Assembly (NCBI GenBank): GCA_022495005.1
Contig: JAGYXB010000375.1
Location: 930,001-994,000 of the forward strand
Direction of reading: 5' to 3'
From: Rhyacophila brunnea
Lineage: Eukaryota > Arthropoda > Insecta > Trichoptera > Rhyacophilidae
DNA: 64,000 nucleotides
In this document: positions 47,600 to 59,349 of the stretch, piece after piece
Layout: each line of letters starts with the position of its first letter
Position numbering within the stretch: the stretch's first letter is position 1
The notes under the pieces: model-generated
What the model was told of the DNA's origin: nothing
The model's database searches: none
What the model saw: the letters and a program-made list of their open reading frames with translations, nothing else
Made by a program: the position numbers and the translations under genes

Positions 47600-48610
47600 A
47601 CAAACAAGATTGTTATTTGATCGGCTTTTATTTTACAATTACCTATATATTATTTTTTAAAACCAGTGTATTGGATATGGAGAAAACTTTCTTACGTGAG
47701 ATATCATGCCGGCGCTCTATTTAGTGGTGTTAAATCTCTCTGCGCGGTGTGAAGACTCTCAGCAAATGTTTATCTGGTGCTGAATCCCCTGCATCGTCAA
47801 CCAATATCACAAAAACTTTAAGCCAACAATATTAATATAATCACTTGCTTAAATTATGTTTGGTTCACTGCCTGTCAAACCAAGCCCTCGAGGCAAGCAA
47901 CGCACAATAGAAGAAAAAATAGTCCCGTTCAAACATTCCTTCACTCATTCGTTTTATTTATTAATTTTTATTTTGTGCACAGGTTTTTTTAGTTAATTGA
48001 GTTATGTTATAAGTTATAAAACACAAGAATGCGTATTCATTTAACGTCACGTTGCTTGGGATTTGTTTAATTTGACAGATCACAGAAGGTTCGAAATTTG
48101 AAATTTCACCGACCATAAACAAAACACGGCCGAAAACTAAACGTCAGAACACAGCTCATATCAACAGGTCAATTTGGTAAATATAATTAAATTACTTTTC
48201 AATTTTCAACAGCATGTGATGTTTTGCACTGAATATAATATTATCTTTGAAGATTTATTCCAAGAATGCAGCTGTGAGCTGGCGATTGTTTATTAATAAT
48301 CCGCAAAACGAGGCGGATGCAACTTAATTATTGCAGTATGTGCTTATTTTTTCCGATTTAAAAATAACACAAGCAGCGCGCGCGGACACACACAACCACT
48401 CAAAGCCCCTTCAGGCAACAAACTAAAATAAAAACTTCGAAACTTTTGAACACATGCACAGCATTGAACCGGTCTTCCACCTATAAAATAGACTCCGTAT
48501 CACACTGTCAGTCGGAATAGACAATTTCGATCTTGACTTAAAAAATATAGAAAAATACATCTAGATTAAAAATAGACTTGTACTCAGTGCATTTTGCTGA
48601 TTATTAAAGA
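47600..48610. other. Spacer, nothing recognised
   Basis: No supported features. Confidence 0.4.
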
Positions 48611-48620
48611 TATATTGGTA

Positions 48621-48792
48621 TAGACCTACAAACTTATCTGGAGAATGAAATGGGGGAGCCACTGTCGAAAACTACCCAATCACGACTCGTAACTGGCAAA
48701 ATCTGTCATTCAAATTACATTTTTCAATATGGCGTCCTATGGTAGTTCATAGTTCCAGTTTTGGCCATTCTCCAAATAAGTTTGTAGGTCTG
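48621..48792. mobile_element. Mariner-type MITE, 172 bp
   Basis: Ends TAGACCTACAAACTTATCTG and inverse AATAAGTTTGTAGGTCTG with TA flanks. Same length and interior as 25271-25442. Confidence 0.8.
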
Positions 48793-48809
48793 TACAAGTC
48801 TGTTTACTG

Positions 48810-49380
48810 GAAGCCAGGCGGGAACGGCGACAATTTTCATAGTCGATTTCGGCAACATTGATAAACTATTCAAGAATGATAGGTAAAAGTCGGTTTACGG
48901 GAAGCCAGGTGGGAACCGCGCCAATTTTCATAGCCGATTTTGGCAAAATTCAAGAATGAAAACGAAGGAACTCATAAATAATGAGAATTGAAAAACTTAA
49001 CGGGTAAGTAGTAGCAGGTAACAGATCTCGAGTAAGGAAGAACTGGGATAAACTTAAACACGTGTCAATAATATGTCATACACCGAATACTGACAACTGC
49101 TCTCGGTTTATACATTGATGCTCATTTAATATTGGTGTATTACACAAAATTGCACGTGTTTCATTTTCGTAGGACACTCACACATTCAAAACCCTGCATC
49201 AAAATGTAGCATATTGAATATAGCATATAGCTTTTCGGAATTATATTTATTATCTGTTTTGTGATGAAAACTTAACCTAACCGAACCGAACAAATAAACC
49301 AGTATATCGGCTATTTTCAAAATTTTGCCGCTGCCTTCCACTGAACTGACTAATCAGACAAGAACCGATATTTTATATAT
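48810..49380. repeat. Family Y and X fragments, rearranged
   Basis: Y-type TTTACTGGAAGCCAGGCGGG and a duplicate TTTACGGGAAGCCAGGTGGG occur 100 bp apart, followed by an inverted X copy (48960-49215: AGATCTCGAGTAAGG, GTAGGACACTCACACATTC, AACCCTGCATCAAAA) and Y-type CCAGTATATCGGCTATTTTC (49270-49370). Confidence 0.5.
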
Positions 49381-49384
49381 TTTT

Positions 49385-50060
49385 TTAATTTTTTTTGTAT
49401 AATAAACCTTTATATTTACCTATGTATTTCGATTCCGTACATGTATAATGTGACCCTTCCCATTTTATAGTCATTCGAAGAAAATTATTCATGTTAGAAT
49501 GGTGAAGAGAAAATATTAAGCATTTCTAGTTACGGCTAGAAAGGTACCATAGTCAAATATCCTCGAAATATTAAAGTTAAATTAACAAAAACCATATCTA
49601 ACGCAGAAAACAGCCACCATCGCGCCAATGAATTTGGGGGGACGGGTCTAAAAGCTATACATTACTGGGTGTATAAAATATAATACAATTGAACAATTAG
49701 GTAAATTGAATGTGAAAACTTTTAGAAAATGAGTGTCAAAGTAATTTACACATTGTCACGAATTGAAAATTATTTACGCAAACCATTAATCATGTTGAAC
49801 AACATGTTTAAAAGTCAATACTTTCTTATTGTATATGATTTATTTGCATGTCAGCGATATAAAGCCTAACAGCCTTCAAACCTGTGCAGACCAACCGGCC
49901 GACATTGTATTGGATTCATCTGCCTAATACCATTATACCGATCAATAAGCGACTCTGATCACTTTTCGAAATGTCAAAAACTATGTAGGTACGCATTTAG
50001 TTATCAGATTATCTTATATGGTATTTTTTTGACCATGTCCAATATTTGATCATATTATAT
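49385..50060. other. Spacer, nothing recognised
   Basis: No supported features. Confidence 0.4.
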
Positions 50061-50063
50061 TAT

Positions 50064-50275
50064 AGGCCTCAAGAGTGGAAGTTTGTATTAACATATTTTC
50101 TGTTTTTTTTTTTTTTTTTTCGAGAAATGAATGTTAGCTACTTGCACAACCTACTAGGTCCAAACTCTTTCTCATACACAAATTGAAACACAATATGTGT
50201 ATTTGCCAGACCCAGGATTCGAACCTGAGACCCACGATGTTATAGGCCGACGCTTAAGCCGCGCGGCCATTGTGG
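50064..50275 (-). repeat. SINE-like family 1 with tRNA-type head, copy 1
   Basis: On the minus strand a head GCGCGGCTTAAGCGTCGG (A-box-like) and GGTTCGAATCCTGGG (B box) is followed by a body GGACCTAGTAGGTTG, ATTCATTTCTCG, an A-rich run (the T run at 50104-50121) and TTAATACAAACTTCCACTC. The body recurs at 59350-59458 (plus) and 62535-62708 (minus). This copy has the most complete head. Confidence 0.65.
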
Positions 50276-50814
50276 ATGTAAATTGATATTAAAAATTAAT
50301 AATTATTGAAGTTTAAAAATTTTCAAGTTATGTTAGAAGTTTTTACAATCATAAACCTATTATACCTACAACTAATTCAAGATGAAATCGCAGAAAACGG
50401 TACTGTAACATAATAATTATTATAGTATGTATATTATTATAATCATGCATGTCGGAAAAAACACTATTTGTGTACCACTTCCAATAATAAATACAAATTT
50501 TAGACCCGTGCCACGTGGAAGCATTTATAAAATATATTAACGATTCACTCAATTTATGTGGTAAATCTCAGTTGAGGAAGGATAAAGTGGAAAATATTTT
50601 GGCAGTTGGATTGAAATACAAATTCGTCAGTATTATAGAAAATTGCGGTAGTCAGTAGTTATATTGTTGTCTTATTAAAATCATGTTTATCCTTATCAGA
50701 AAACCATATTAATTAAATGAATAAAACAGTATTACTTTTTAGTACTTGAACACACATACTTTTGAAAATACTTCTGGGAAAATATATTATTATAACAAAT
50801 AGAAAAAAGGAAGA

Positions 50815-50865
50815 CACCCCGCAGGAATCGAACCTGCATCTCTCGGGTTTGGCGCCCACAAACAA
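50815..50865 (-). tRNA. tRNA 3'-half-like sequence, probably a fragment
   Basis: Minus strand GCAGGTTCGATTCCTGC is a perfect T arm, followed by GGGGTGTC and a T-rich run. No matching 5' half is present, so it is a tRNA fragment or the remnant of a SINE head, not a working gene. Confidence 0.35.
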
Positions 50866-50930
50866 CTTTTAATTAACTACATATTTTTTATTCGACGAAT
50901 AATTTACAAGATTTAATAATGTAACATTGT

Positions 50931-53782
50931 AATTGGGCATTTTCGCCAAAGTTTGTACATGTTTGAAATTTGGGTAATATTATTTTTTCACTCAAATTAA
51001 CCATTTTTATATAGCTAGAAGATTCCTTGTTCTATTGCTCAATTGGTGATAGCAATTTTTCAGCAAAATATTGATTAATACAATATTTATATCATTTTTA
51101 TTATGAAATTGGGCATAATAAGTTTCCGTTCCGTGACTACGAAACTTAGCTTTTAAAACATGAATGAAACACTTTTATCACTTAAAAGAGCTCTATTAGA
51201 TTAAAAAAACCATACACTTCAAAATAAAACTACAAATAGTCAAAAAATATTATTGAATTTTAATTCTTGGGCACATTTCGTTCCCCTCCGTTACCCTATG
51301 TCTATAATGGCAGAGCATTTTTCCTTTAGTATTTGAAAAAACCAATCAATGTTCGTTCTGCTATTTTTTTAAAGACAATAATCACTTTTACTAAATTTTA
51401 TTGGAAAAATAAATAAGTTTCGTTATTTAATAATCAAATGAAAAATAGTTAACGTTCAACTTTTTTGGGGACATTTTCGGAATGGAACGAAATGGTAACG
51501 GAGTGTAATTTGTAAAGCTTAAGTTACATGTTAACATAAAAACAAATTTTTGTTTTATGAAATTTATTTGAATTTTTTGATAGACAGATAAATATTCAAC
51601 GTGCGTCAAAATAACAAAACAAATCAAACTTAATCACTAAAATAGACATATTTTATAATAAATTTCACAATACTTGTAAAATAAGGTAGGTAATAATTTT
51701 GACACACTATACATTACCATAACTTTATTTGGCATTTATATTATTTGTAACTCAGATAAAAAATATTTTTAAGCAAATTAACAATATATGAAAAAAAAAA
51801 TCAGCAAGGGATTCAGACGCGAGTTCCTAGCGCGGCACGGAGTATATAACTTTTACGAAAATAATTATAGTCAAACTCGGTTATTACGATCTCGGACATA
51901 GCGAGATCTCGGATGTAATAACGAAACATTTGTTGACAATTGGTTTATGATTTTCGCCATACATTTAATTTTTTCACTGTTATAACGAGCAACTTATCGG
52001 ATATACCGAGCTAAAATACTGTTAATGTGTCGACCGTTTTAAAACATTTCGACCCTAAGCAATAAAATCCGATTGGACAGGATGCCGCCGGGGTCGGATT
52101 ACGTTTATGACACTAGTAAAGTGTCTAAGTACCTACCTTATTGGTGTTTCACCGACAATAATAAAAAAGTATCCACGCATATGGTTGAAAAATCCAAGGT
52201 TTGTGAAGTCCGTAGGTACCTACCAGCGTTAATTACAATAAACAACTTCTTTTGTAGTTTATGAATGCCATGCTCGTTTCGGGGATTTTTACGATGGTTT
52301 CCAAATTTTTTATTTTCGACTTTTTGTGTAATGTGACATGCTCATTTAAAATACCTATTCTCTGATATAACGAGTAACGCTTATAACAAGCAAATTCAGT
52401 CGGTCCCATCTTCCTCGTAATAACCAAGTTCGACTGTATGTTGTCTTGAAATTTAATTGTATTCATCAACATAAAATGTAGCTATACAGGTTGATTGTAA
52501 TCAAGACGTACTTTTCTGACATTTCGTGAATACCTACAGTTCTAGGTATTAAATCTAATCGAGTACACATTTCTGTTAAACGTGACAAAAAAATACTTTT
52601 TCATACATTTTTATAAATTTCTATGCCTAAAATGTATGGAGAAGTTTTAAAATTTTGGTGGCGTATAACAGAAAGAGTATGACAGAGCCAGTGCCTGTCT
52701 CGCAATTATTTCAGTCTGGTGTTTTTTCTTTTCCTTCTGTTGTTTTTTTTTATCTCCATACTTTTATGTGCGCTATTTTTGCGTATTCAGACATATCACA
52801 TACTTTTTTAATCTTTATTATATTATTATATTATAGTCAGGTTATTTTCTATATTTTTTAATGAAAATATTTTTGTTTTTCATACGAACAGACAAAATAA
52901 AAATTTTATAATCTATGAAGAACTAAACACACACTGTAAACCCAACTTTATGCATGCCATTTCGTTACTTTTACATTCCACATATACGTTACCACCAATA
53001 TAGTTTCGGAATGGAAGTAACGGATTCTGTTTCAGAAGTGTTTGAAGCCAAAATTTAGCTTAGTTTTATTGTTAAACCTGCGATATGTTTTATTATATCT
53101 GTAGTATGAAAGATAAGCTCCATATGTGTAGTATGTGAAATAGAAATATGTGTTTTCTTACCTTATAAATCGTAGTAACAGTAGTGGAACTTCTTAAATG
53201 ACCAACCCAGAAAGCAACCTGTTCCGATAGCGATACCGACACACACCAACAATTTAAAGTGTACATGGCGATCAGTGTTATACAAAAATGTTGCTACATT
53301 AAAAAAAAACATATTTATAGTGAAAATTTTTCGCCTTCATGCTAAAATCGTGGTAACGGAATGTGGAGTTCCACTTTTTCAAATATCCTGGGACACACTT
53401 TAAACGTGATTTTTTTTCAATATTGGTACAAATTTACGAAAAAACTATATATTTTCCAAAAATATATAATGTAAGCTGTTGAAAACACTACGAATTTAAT
53501 TTTACACACTCAAAATTAATGACGAAATCAGACTTTGTTTATTTGAATTTATGGGTGGGACATGGTAAAAACGCACTACCTTTCGATCTAAATAATCAAT
53601 TAAAAATATATACAGGTCAGATAGTTGTATTTAACTGATTGAATAGAGTAAATTAATAAATTTGCATGTTAAAAGTACATAACTTTCCAACATTTTATAA
53701 TATAATAACTATGAAAAAATCAATCAAAGTCATGGGACATGCCAAAAACGCAATGTACAAACTTTGGCGAAAATGCCCAATT
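50931..53782. mobile_element. 2852-bp element with 30-bp identical terminal inverted repeats
   Basis: AATTGGGCATTTTCGCCAAA followed by GTTTGTACAT at the left is exactly inverted at the right end. The interior is AT-rich, has no recognisable transposase, and repeatedly contains motifs such as TTCGTTACTTTTACATTCC, GGAATGGAACGAAATGG, GTAACGGA and GGGACATG(G/C)(T/C)AAAAACGC. A pogo-type element (51868-52436) is nested inside. No confident target duplication is visible in the AT-rich flanks. Superfamily unknown; no other copy was noticed in this window. Confidence 0.6.
51868..52436. mobile_element. Pogo-type non-autonomous element, 569 bp
   Basis: The ends run TAGTCAAACTCGGTTATTAC and, inverted, CAGTCGAACTTGGTTATTAC, with TA flanks (51866-51867, 52437-52438). 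Repeated GTTATAACGAG and ATATAACGAG blocks lie inside both ends, as in Tigger-type elements. No transposase motif was found; the 79-codon minus frame 52233-52472 crosses the right end. Confidence 0.75.
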
Positions 53783-54218
53783 ATTGAACATACTTAATTT
53801 TATAAATATTTTTTTTTTAGTAGTACCACATTTTTTTTTAATAAATATATATTTAAAAAAAAAGTCTGTTGCTCATTTAATTATTAAAATAAAGTTGTAA
53901 TAATCTTAGGGGCAATGACGTTGCCATGGGTGTATCGACTTACCTATCCATGTGATATCGCCTTAACATTAGTCTTCTATTCAAGAAATGCAGTATTTTA
54001 TAGTGGTATTGGTTTGGTATATTAAGCTGGCGCTGTAAATTTTCTACCTACCTAGTAGGGAAATTTTTATAATGAATGACCAGGGTTGGCAGTGTAAAAA
54101 AACCCTCCCTTCCGAGAAATTTGGTAGGTAGGTAATATTAATACGAATTTAGCGGATTAATTACATATTTTGCATATTTGCAACAATTGAGCCCAAAAAC
54201 GAATTTCCTATTCTATAT
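53783..54218. other. Spacer, nothing recognised
   Basis: No supported features. Confidence 0.4.
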
Positions 54219-54320
54219 CAGCGCATCTATTCTATACACAAGACTGTTGTCGAGGGTAGTTTATCATATGTATCTATTGAGGTATTATAATTATTGTTAC
54301 AATAAGCTAACCGTCTAAAC

Positions 54321-55293
54321 CAGGGGCGGGCAAACTGCGGCCCGCGGGCCGCATGTGGCCCGCCGGGTATTTTTTTGCGGCCCACCATCATTAATTCTTG
54401 TACTTCTAATTACGAATAACTTTTTTATATATTTTTTTAAAAAATATTGACAATAGATTAAAATTTGAAGAATTTGTTGTTTCGTAAATGTATTATCTCA
54501 GTACGTCTTCCTTGCCTCTCGTTTCAAACTATGTAACCACTATTTTCTACGTTGAACATCGTGACACATTTAAATACTTTTAACTCCGCGTTGCAAGGAA
54601 AAAAAAATTATGCATGATATTATGGTAAAAAGTTTGAATGGATTTCAATTAAAACTCAAGTTATTCCTTCGACAAATATCGAATAACAACGTGGACCACT
54701 TTCCAACTTTGAAGTTGCTAAATATATCAGAATATAAATTTGAAGAATATGGTAAAATTATTAAAGCTCTGAATGACGATTTTTCACAAAGATTTTGTGA
54801 CTTCCGAAAAATTGAGACAAGTTTAGCAATAGTACGCGATCCATTTTCAATAGATATTGATAGTGTACCGACAGAGCTACAACTTGAGATTATTGGTCTG
54901 CAGTGTGACACTGATTTAAGAGAATTGCATCGTCGTGAAGATATGTATATTCAAATTTTACAGATTATGCAAGAAAAATGTTCGTTGTTTTTGGATCAAG
55001 CTATATATGTGAACAAACATTTTCGATCATGAACCTCAATAAAAATTCTTTACGATCAAATATCTCCGATGCCCATTAACAAGCAGTTTTGAGAATATCA
55101 ACTACAAAATTAACACCTGAATTTTAAAAAAATGTTAAAAAATGTACAGTTTCATTCTTCTCATTAATAATTTTCATTTTTCGTGATTATAAAATAAATA
55201 GTGTATATCTAAAAATGGTATTTTACTTGCGGCCCGCCGCTCATTTTGAATTCTTGAATTTGGCCCTCCATCCAAAAAGTTTGCCCCCCCCTG
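54321..55293 (+). mobile_element. hAT element, 973 bp, with transposase remnant
   Basis: Ends CAGGGGCGGGCAAACTGCGG and, inverted, CAGGGGGGGGGCAAACTTTT. GTCTAAAC is perfectly duplicated (54313-54320, 55294-55301). GGCCCGC-type subterminal motifs lie at both ends. Carries the longest coding remnant in the window. Confidence 0.9.
54610..55115 (+). pseudogene. hAT transposase remnant, GTF2IRD2/ZBED5-like
   Basis: An open frame of 140 codons (54610-55032) reads GFQLKLKLFLRQISNNNVDH, FPTLKLLN, then FSQRFCDFRKIETSLAIVRD, PFSIDIDSVPTELQLEIIGL and QCDTDLRELHRREDMYIQIL. This order, including PFSxDxxxxPxxLQxExIxLQCDxxL, is the C-terminal half of hAT transposases that gave rise to vertebrate GTF2IRD2. 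A frameshift near 55015 leads into EQTFSIMNLNKNSLRSNISD and QAVLRISTTKLTPEF, the dimerisation motif, with one stop. The catalytic N-terminal half is gone (the element has only about 290 bp before this frame). It is a fossil, despite an intact internal frame. Confidence 0.8.
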
Positions 55294-55559
55294 GTCTAAA
55301 CAGTCTCAACTGTATATCTCGCTCTAAAAATTAGCACAGACAAGAGAGGTGCTGTTAAAACATAGCACTTATTGTAACAAGTACAACTAACTTATTGTAA
55401 AAATTATAATACCTACCTAAATATAAAAATGTGGAAAACTACCCTCGATAGCCGCCGATAGCAGTCTTGTGTATAGACTAGATGCGCAGAGGGTTACTTA
55501 GGTACATGAAAATAATGTAAATTGTACGTATGTATGTAAGTATTACAATTTCGTATTAA

Positions 55560-55965
55560 AATTTACCGTGAGCGGTCTTCCCGAAAAGAGATGGCCGAAT
55601 AGCATTAAGATGGAACGATTCCTCAGAAACGTTGCGTTCGACCCTTTGTATGCCTGTCCACCTTTCCGCTGTAGCGATACTAGGAAATATTGGCATTGCG
55701 CGTTGTACAGAGAGGGAAAATGTTGCTGCGACGCGTGGTCATCATGGGCGAAAGAATGTCTAAGACGACATAAATGCTACTAGGTACGTGTTACATGTTT
55801 TATAAAAAAGAGATTAAATAGTAAAGCATAATTATTGACGCTATGATACAATGAATTTGAGGAAAGCGCATTGACTTATTAGCTTATTAGGCAAGATTTG
55901 TACCGGACAAACAACTACCGGACAAATAATAATACGACCTAATAAAAACGTTGTAATGATTCCAT
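55560..55965. repeat. Family Y fragment followed by family Z end
   Basis: ACCGTGAGCGGTCTTCCCG to GCATTAAGATGG (55565-55615) resembles Y; TTTGTACCGGACAAACAACT and CGACCTAATAAAAACGTTG (55880-55955) resemble the end of Z near 20135-20200. Between them a 71-codon frame (55568-55783), rich in Cys and Arg, is unidentified. Confidence 0.45.
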
Positions 55966-55986
55966 CCTTATGAAAGAAACAAATTA

Positions 55987-56540
55987 ATGTCAGAAAACAT
56001 AATATACATACTTACCTATTTTTTTCTAGATGCCTTTATGGATAGGTACCTACCTCGCATTTACTATCGAGGTTTCTTTAAGAACTTTGGCACGCAAACT
56101 AGTCTACTTGATGCTAGTCAAATGAAAATTGTGCCGGCTGAGAAATATGCCTTATTGGAAACCATTCGTCTACAACTCTATATTCTACCCGCATCGGGTA
56201 TTGCTAATTTGAATTCGGCCAGGGCCTATGAAACCGCCTTGCAAAAACCCTGGAAAATTCTTTGTAGCGCATATTAAATTACTGTTGAAAATAAATTGAT
56301 AAGTGGGAACTACATTTCAACTGTTGAATTTAACGAAGTTGCAAACCTTTCTACTTTTAGATGATTCAACAGTGAAATCATCATTCGATTCGGGTTTTCT
56401 GGATTCTGGATTCGAACTGGTTGCCTACAGTAACCAAGGTAATAACACTTCGCATCGGACCGTCAAAATTGTTTCGATCTACAATCTAGGACCTAGGTAC
56501 ATGCTCTTGCATAGTCGACTGTTGTATGTCATGGAGTAAT
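55987..56540 (+). CDS. Coding-looking stretch, unidentified
   Basis: Two consecutive frames stand out by composition: 55987-56277 (96 codons, with SLLDASQMKIVPAEKYALLE, TIRLQLYILPASGIANLNSA, YETALQKPWKIL) and 56303-56539 (78 codons, with SSFDSGFLDSGFELVAYSNQ). The first could extend past its TAA in frame as ITVENKLISGNYISTVEFNE. Acceptor-like TTTTTTTCTAG (about 56020-56030) and TTTCTACTTTTAG (about 56348-56360) precede the better-coding parts, so this could be two exons or a broken single frame. I do not recognise the protein. Options are a host-gene exon pair, a retrocopy, or an old mobile-element protein. Confidence 0.3.
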
Positions 56541-56980
56541 AATTTATATAATAATTCACAAGATTCAACTTGAATGTAGCATTCGAGAAATATGAATATC
56601 GCCGTAGCATTAAGTCTGCTCTATCCAAGAGTCGAAAAGGATATGGTTATTTCTAGTCATCAAACGTCATTAGATCGACGCAGCCCTGACTCAAATTAGG
56701 TACCTATCATGAAAATCCCAAGCTGTTGTACTCCCGAGTCAACATTATACAATCAGATGATCAAAATTGGACATCGTAAACATCTGATACCGGTAATTGA
56801 GATGGGCAGATAGTTACCCACAAAGATAACGGTCAAAAACAACATGCCTAATTTACAAACGAACAGTCATTATAAAAATTATTATAAGTACATAATAAAC
56901 AGTGACACCAACGAAAGTTTAGGGATATCCCTGAAGCTCTGAAAATAATTACATGAATGGAAAGATATAGTAGTAATTTA
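56541..56980. other. Spacer, nothing recognised
   Basis: No supported features. Confidence 0.4.
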
Positions 56981-56985
56981 AAAAA

Positions 56986-57100
56986 TCATCATCATCAGCC
57001 AAGGCCGAACCACTGTTAGATGAAGACCTCATCTCTTCACTCTTCTCTGACACGTAGTTACATCCACCAAACTTTATGAGTTCGTATATCCAGCCGTGTC
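56986..57100 (-). pseudogene. LINE 3'-end fragment, minus strand
   Basis: The minus strand ends with a GGCTGATGATGATGAT run preceded by GAGGTCTTCATCTAACAGTG, the counterpart of the GLHPAVDRxRLMMM terminus of the RTE-like LINE at 43068-43690. Only about 115 bp is recognisable. Confidence 0.45.
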
Positions 57101-57104
57101 CGTA

Positions 57105-57940
57105 AACTTGTGAACTTCACCGTGAAATGTTGAATCGGAAATATATGGCCATATATTAAAAACCGTCCAACCTCTCTGGGTCGTATAGTACTGACATAAA
57201 ATTCATGTCTAAATAAAACACGGTTCTTGTCGGTTTACATTTTACATGAAGCCAGCAGCAAACAATTTTTTAAAATAGTCGATATACTGGATTATTTGTT
57301 AGGTTAGGTTTTCATTTTTGAATTCATGAATTTTGCCAAAATCAGCCATGAAAATTGAATTACTGTTCATATTGAATCTAATAAAATTGGAGACCGTATA
57401 GTATACGGTTATCTCTTTCCGATAAGAAAGCTCACAGCGAGCTGTTCCACGGTGAAATGTTTTACGTACAATTTACATGTAACCATATCCAGCGGGTTTT
57501 AGGGCGTCTCTGTGGTTAGTGCCTCTTGAGTAGCACTTTATGATGGCATTTGTCGAGCCCATTACCATTACCGTGTTATGTTCAACGTGCACCTATCCAT
57601 GAGACGTTGTGCTGCTAGTATTTTTTGATTTCTCTTAGATTAAGAGCACATAACATATAATAAATAGAATGCCGATAGGTTATATACCGATATAATAAAT
57701 TTTGACGCAGGGTTTTGAATGTGAAAGTGTCCTACGAAAATGAACCACGCATTATAGACGTGTGTGTAATACACCAATATTAAATGAGCGTCAATGCATA
57801 AACCGAGAGCAGTTGTCAGTATTCGACGTATGACGTATTCTTGACACGTGTTTAAATTTATCCTGTATTCTTCCTTACTCGAGATCGGTTGCCTGCTTCT
57901 CCTTACCCGTTAGGTATTTCAGTTCCCATTATTTCTGAGT
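57105..57940. repeat. Family Y (inverted) followed by family X
   Basis: Y landmarks run inverted from CACCGTGAAATGTTGAATCGG (57119) through GAAGCCAGCAGCAAAC and GTATAGTATACGGTTATC to GAAATGTTTTACGTACAATT (57490). X landmarks follow at 57650-57940 (GACGCAGGGTTTTGAATGTG, GAGATCGGTTGCCTGCTTCT). 57490-57650 is unassigned. Confidence 0.6.
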
Positions 57941-57944
57941 TCCC

Positions 57945-58835
57945 TGATTAAGAGTCTATGTTTCACATGCATACGTGAGCGTTGGTAGCACACATTGGTT
58001 GAACACAATAAAATATTTATATTTATTTCTCAATATGTATTACTGATCATGGTTGATCTTGACCGCTTCAATAGGACATTAACAGATAAAAAATATTCTT
58101 GAGCTAGAAGCCATTCTCTCATTCGACTCCAAATGTGATCAACCTTCTCCACATCTTCTAGCATTGTTACCTAAGATAAGATCCTCTCAATCATGCTCTT
58201 TCATTATGGAGACATATTTATATATACGTGGACATCCACGAGGCGCAATTCCTCTTTGTAAAAAGGTCCCTAATAGCACCAAATTGGACGAAACGATCGG
58301 ACAAAGCGAAGTAGGTACCCATCTGTAAGCTATTGTTGATGTTAGTTTACTAACTCATTAGGCGGGAATGCCGTAATGACATAGACAATCAAATCATTAC
58401 AATATTGGACCATAAAGTCTAAACCGGGCCGTAATTTCAATATAATTTCTATTATACCTACACTCATTTCATTTCATTAGCTTGACAGGCAACTATTTCA
58501 ATTACAAAATGAACAATGGTGAATTATTAATAATCGGAGAGTTAATAATTTAATTTTCTGCCAATGATTAATGTACAAAATTGTACAAATTAATATTCAG
58601 TAGTGGCATGCGTCACAAAAGGGACATAGATAGGTACTACAAAATTGCGGTAAAATACATGAGCTTGACATAATAATAATATAATCTACAAGAGTGTTTC
58701 CCAAAGCTTACTATTTGTATAAATTTTGGCGTACTATACAAATAGAGGTTATACTGTTTATGTTTATATGATGGCTTTTATTTATTTATATTTATAACAT
58801 AGAAACACTTTGGGCCCACGTTGGTCGCCAGTTGT
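57945..58835. other. Spacer, nothing recognised
   Basis: No supported features. Confidence 0.4.
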
Positions 58836-58837
58836 AG

Positions 58838-58920
58838 CAGTGGCGAAGGGTGGAGGTAGGCTGTTAAGATCCGCCATATATAGTGCACATTAAACTTAGT
58901 CAGTCATACGCATTAGTTTT
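58838..58920. mobile_element. Solo family M end
   Basis: CAGTGGCGAAGGGTGGAGGT through TAAACTTAGTCAGTCATACG, one well-preserved terminal repeat with no partner nearby. Confidence 0.65.
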
Positions 58921-59067
58921 GTAATATTCACCTATATTATATTATAAAGTAATTGAGCTGAAATAACACGTACCTACATGGATTTATTTTATACGATCTT
59001 TTTGTATTAAACACCTGACGTCGCTTTTTGGTAAGTAGTAATATAATATGAGAGGGTTTGTTTCACA

Positions 59068-59180
59068 GTGACGTCCCAAGACAAAATGCCGCCCGATTTT
59101 TATACCTAATTTTTTATCATCCTTTCATGGCTCCAATATCTATGAAATGTGTATGGATACATTACTAACAAAATATATAC
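59068..59180. mobile_element. Family Q left-end fragment
   Basis: CAGTGACGTCCCAAGACAAA, ATGCCGCCCGATTTTTATAC and CATTACTAACAAAATAT match 63594-63705. Confidence 0.6.
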
Positions 59181-59349
59181 CACTAAATCTAATTTAAATG
59201 CTATCTCTACTCCAGTAGACAATATTGGAGTCCACGGTTTCAAATACATTTCAAAATACACCTGACAACTTTCAAAACTTGCGAGTGACAGACAAAAATA
59301 TTTGGATAAATTAATTAGATAAGTATGTAGGTATCTACATATAATCGGT

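Larger units (their letters stand above)
54221..55487. mobile_element. Family S palindromic MITE split by a hAT element
   Basis: Begins GCGCATCTATTCTATACACA and ends GTGTATAGACTAGATGCGC. Without the insertion at 54321-55293 it would be about 286 bp, comparable to 13079-13396. The arms share TAGCACTTATTGTAACAAG-type blocks with that copy. Confidence 0.75.

Noticed and set aside
50815..50865. Functional tRNA gene
   Set aside because: Only the T arm and 3' side are present; no D or acceptor 5' strand can be formed.
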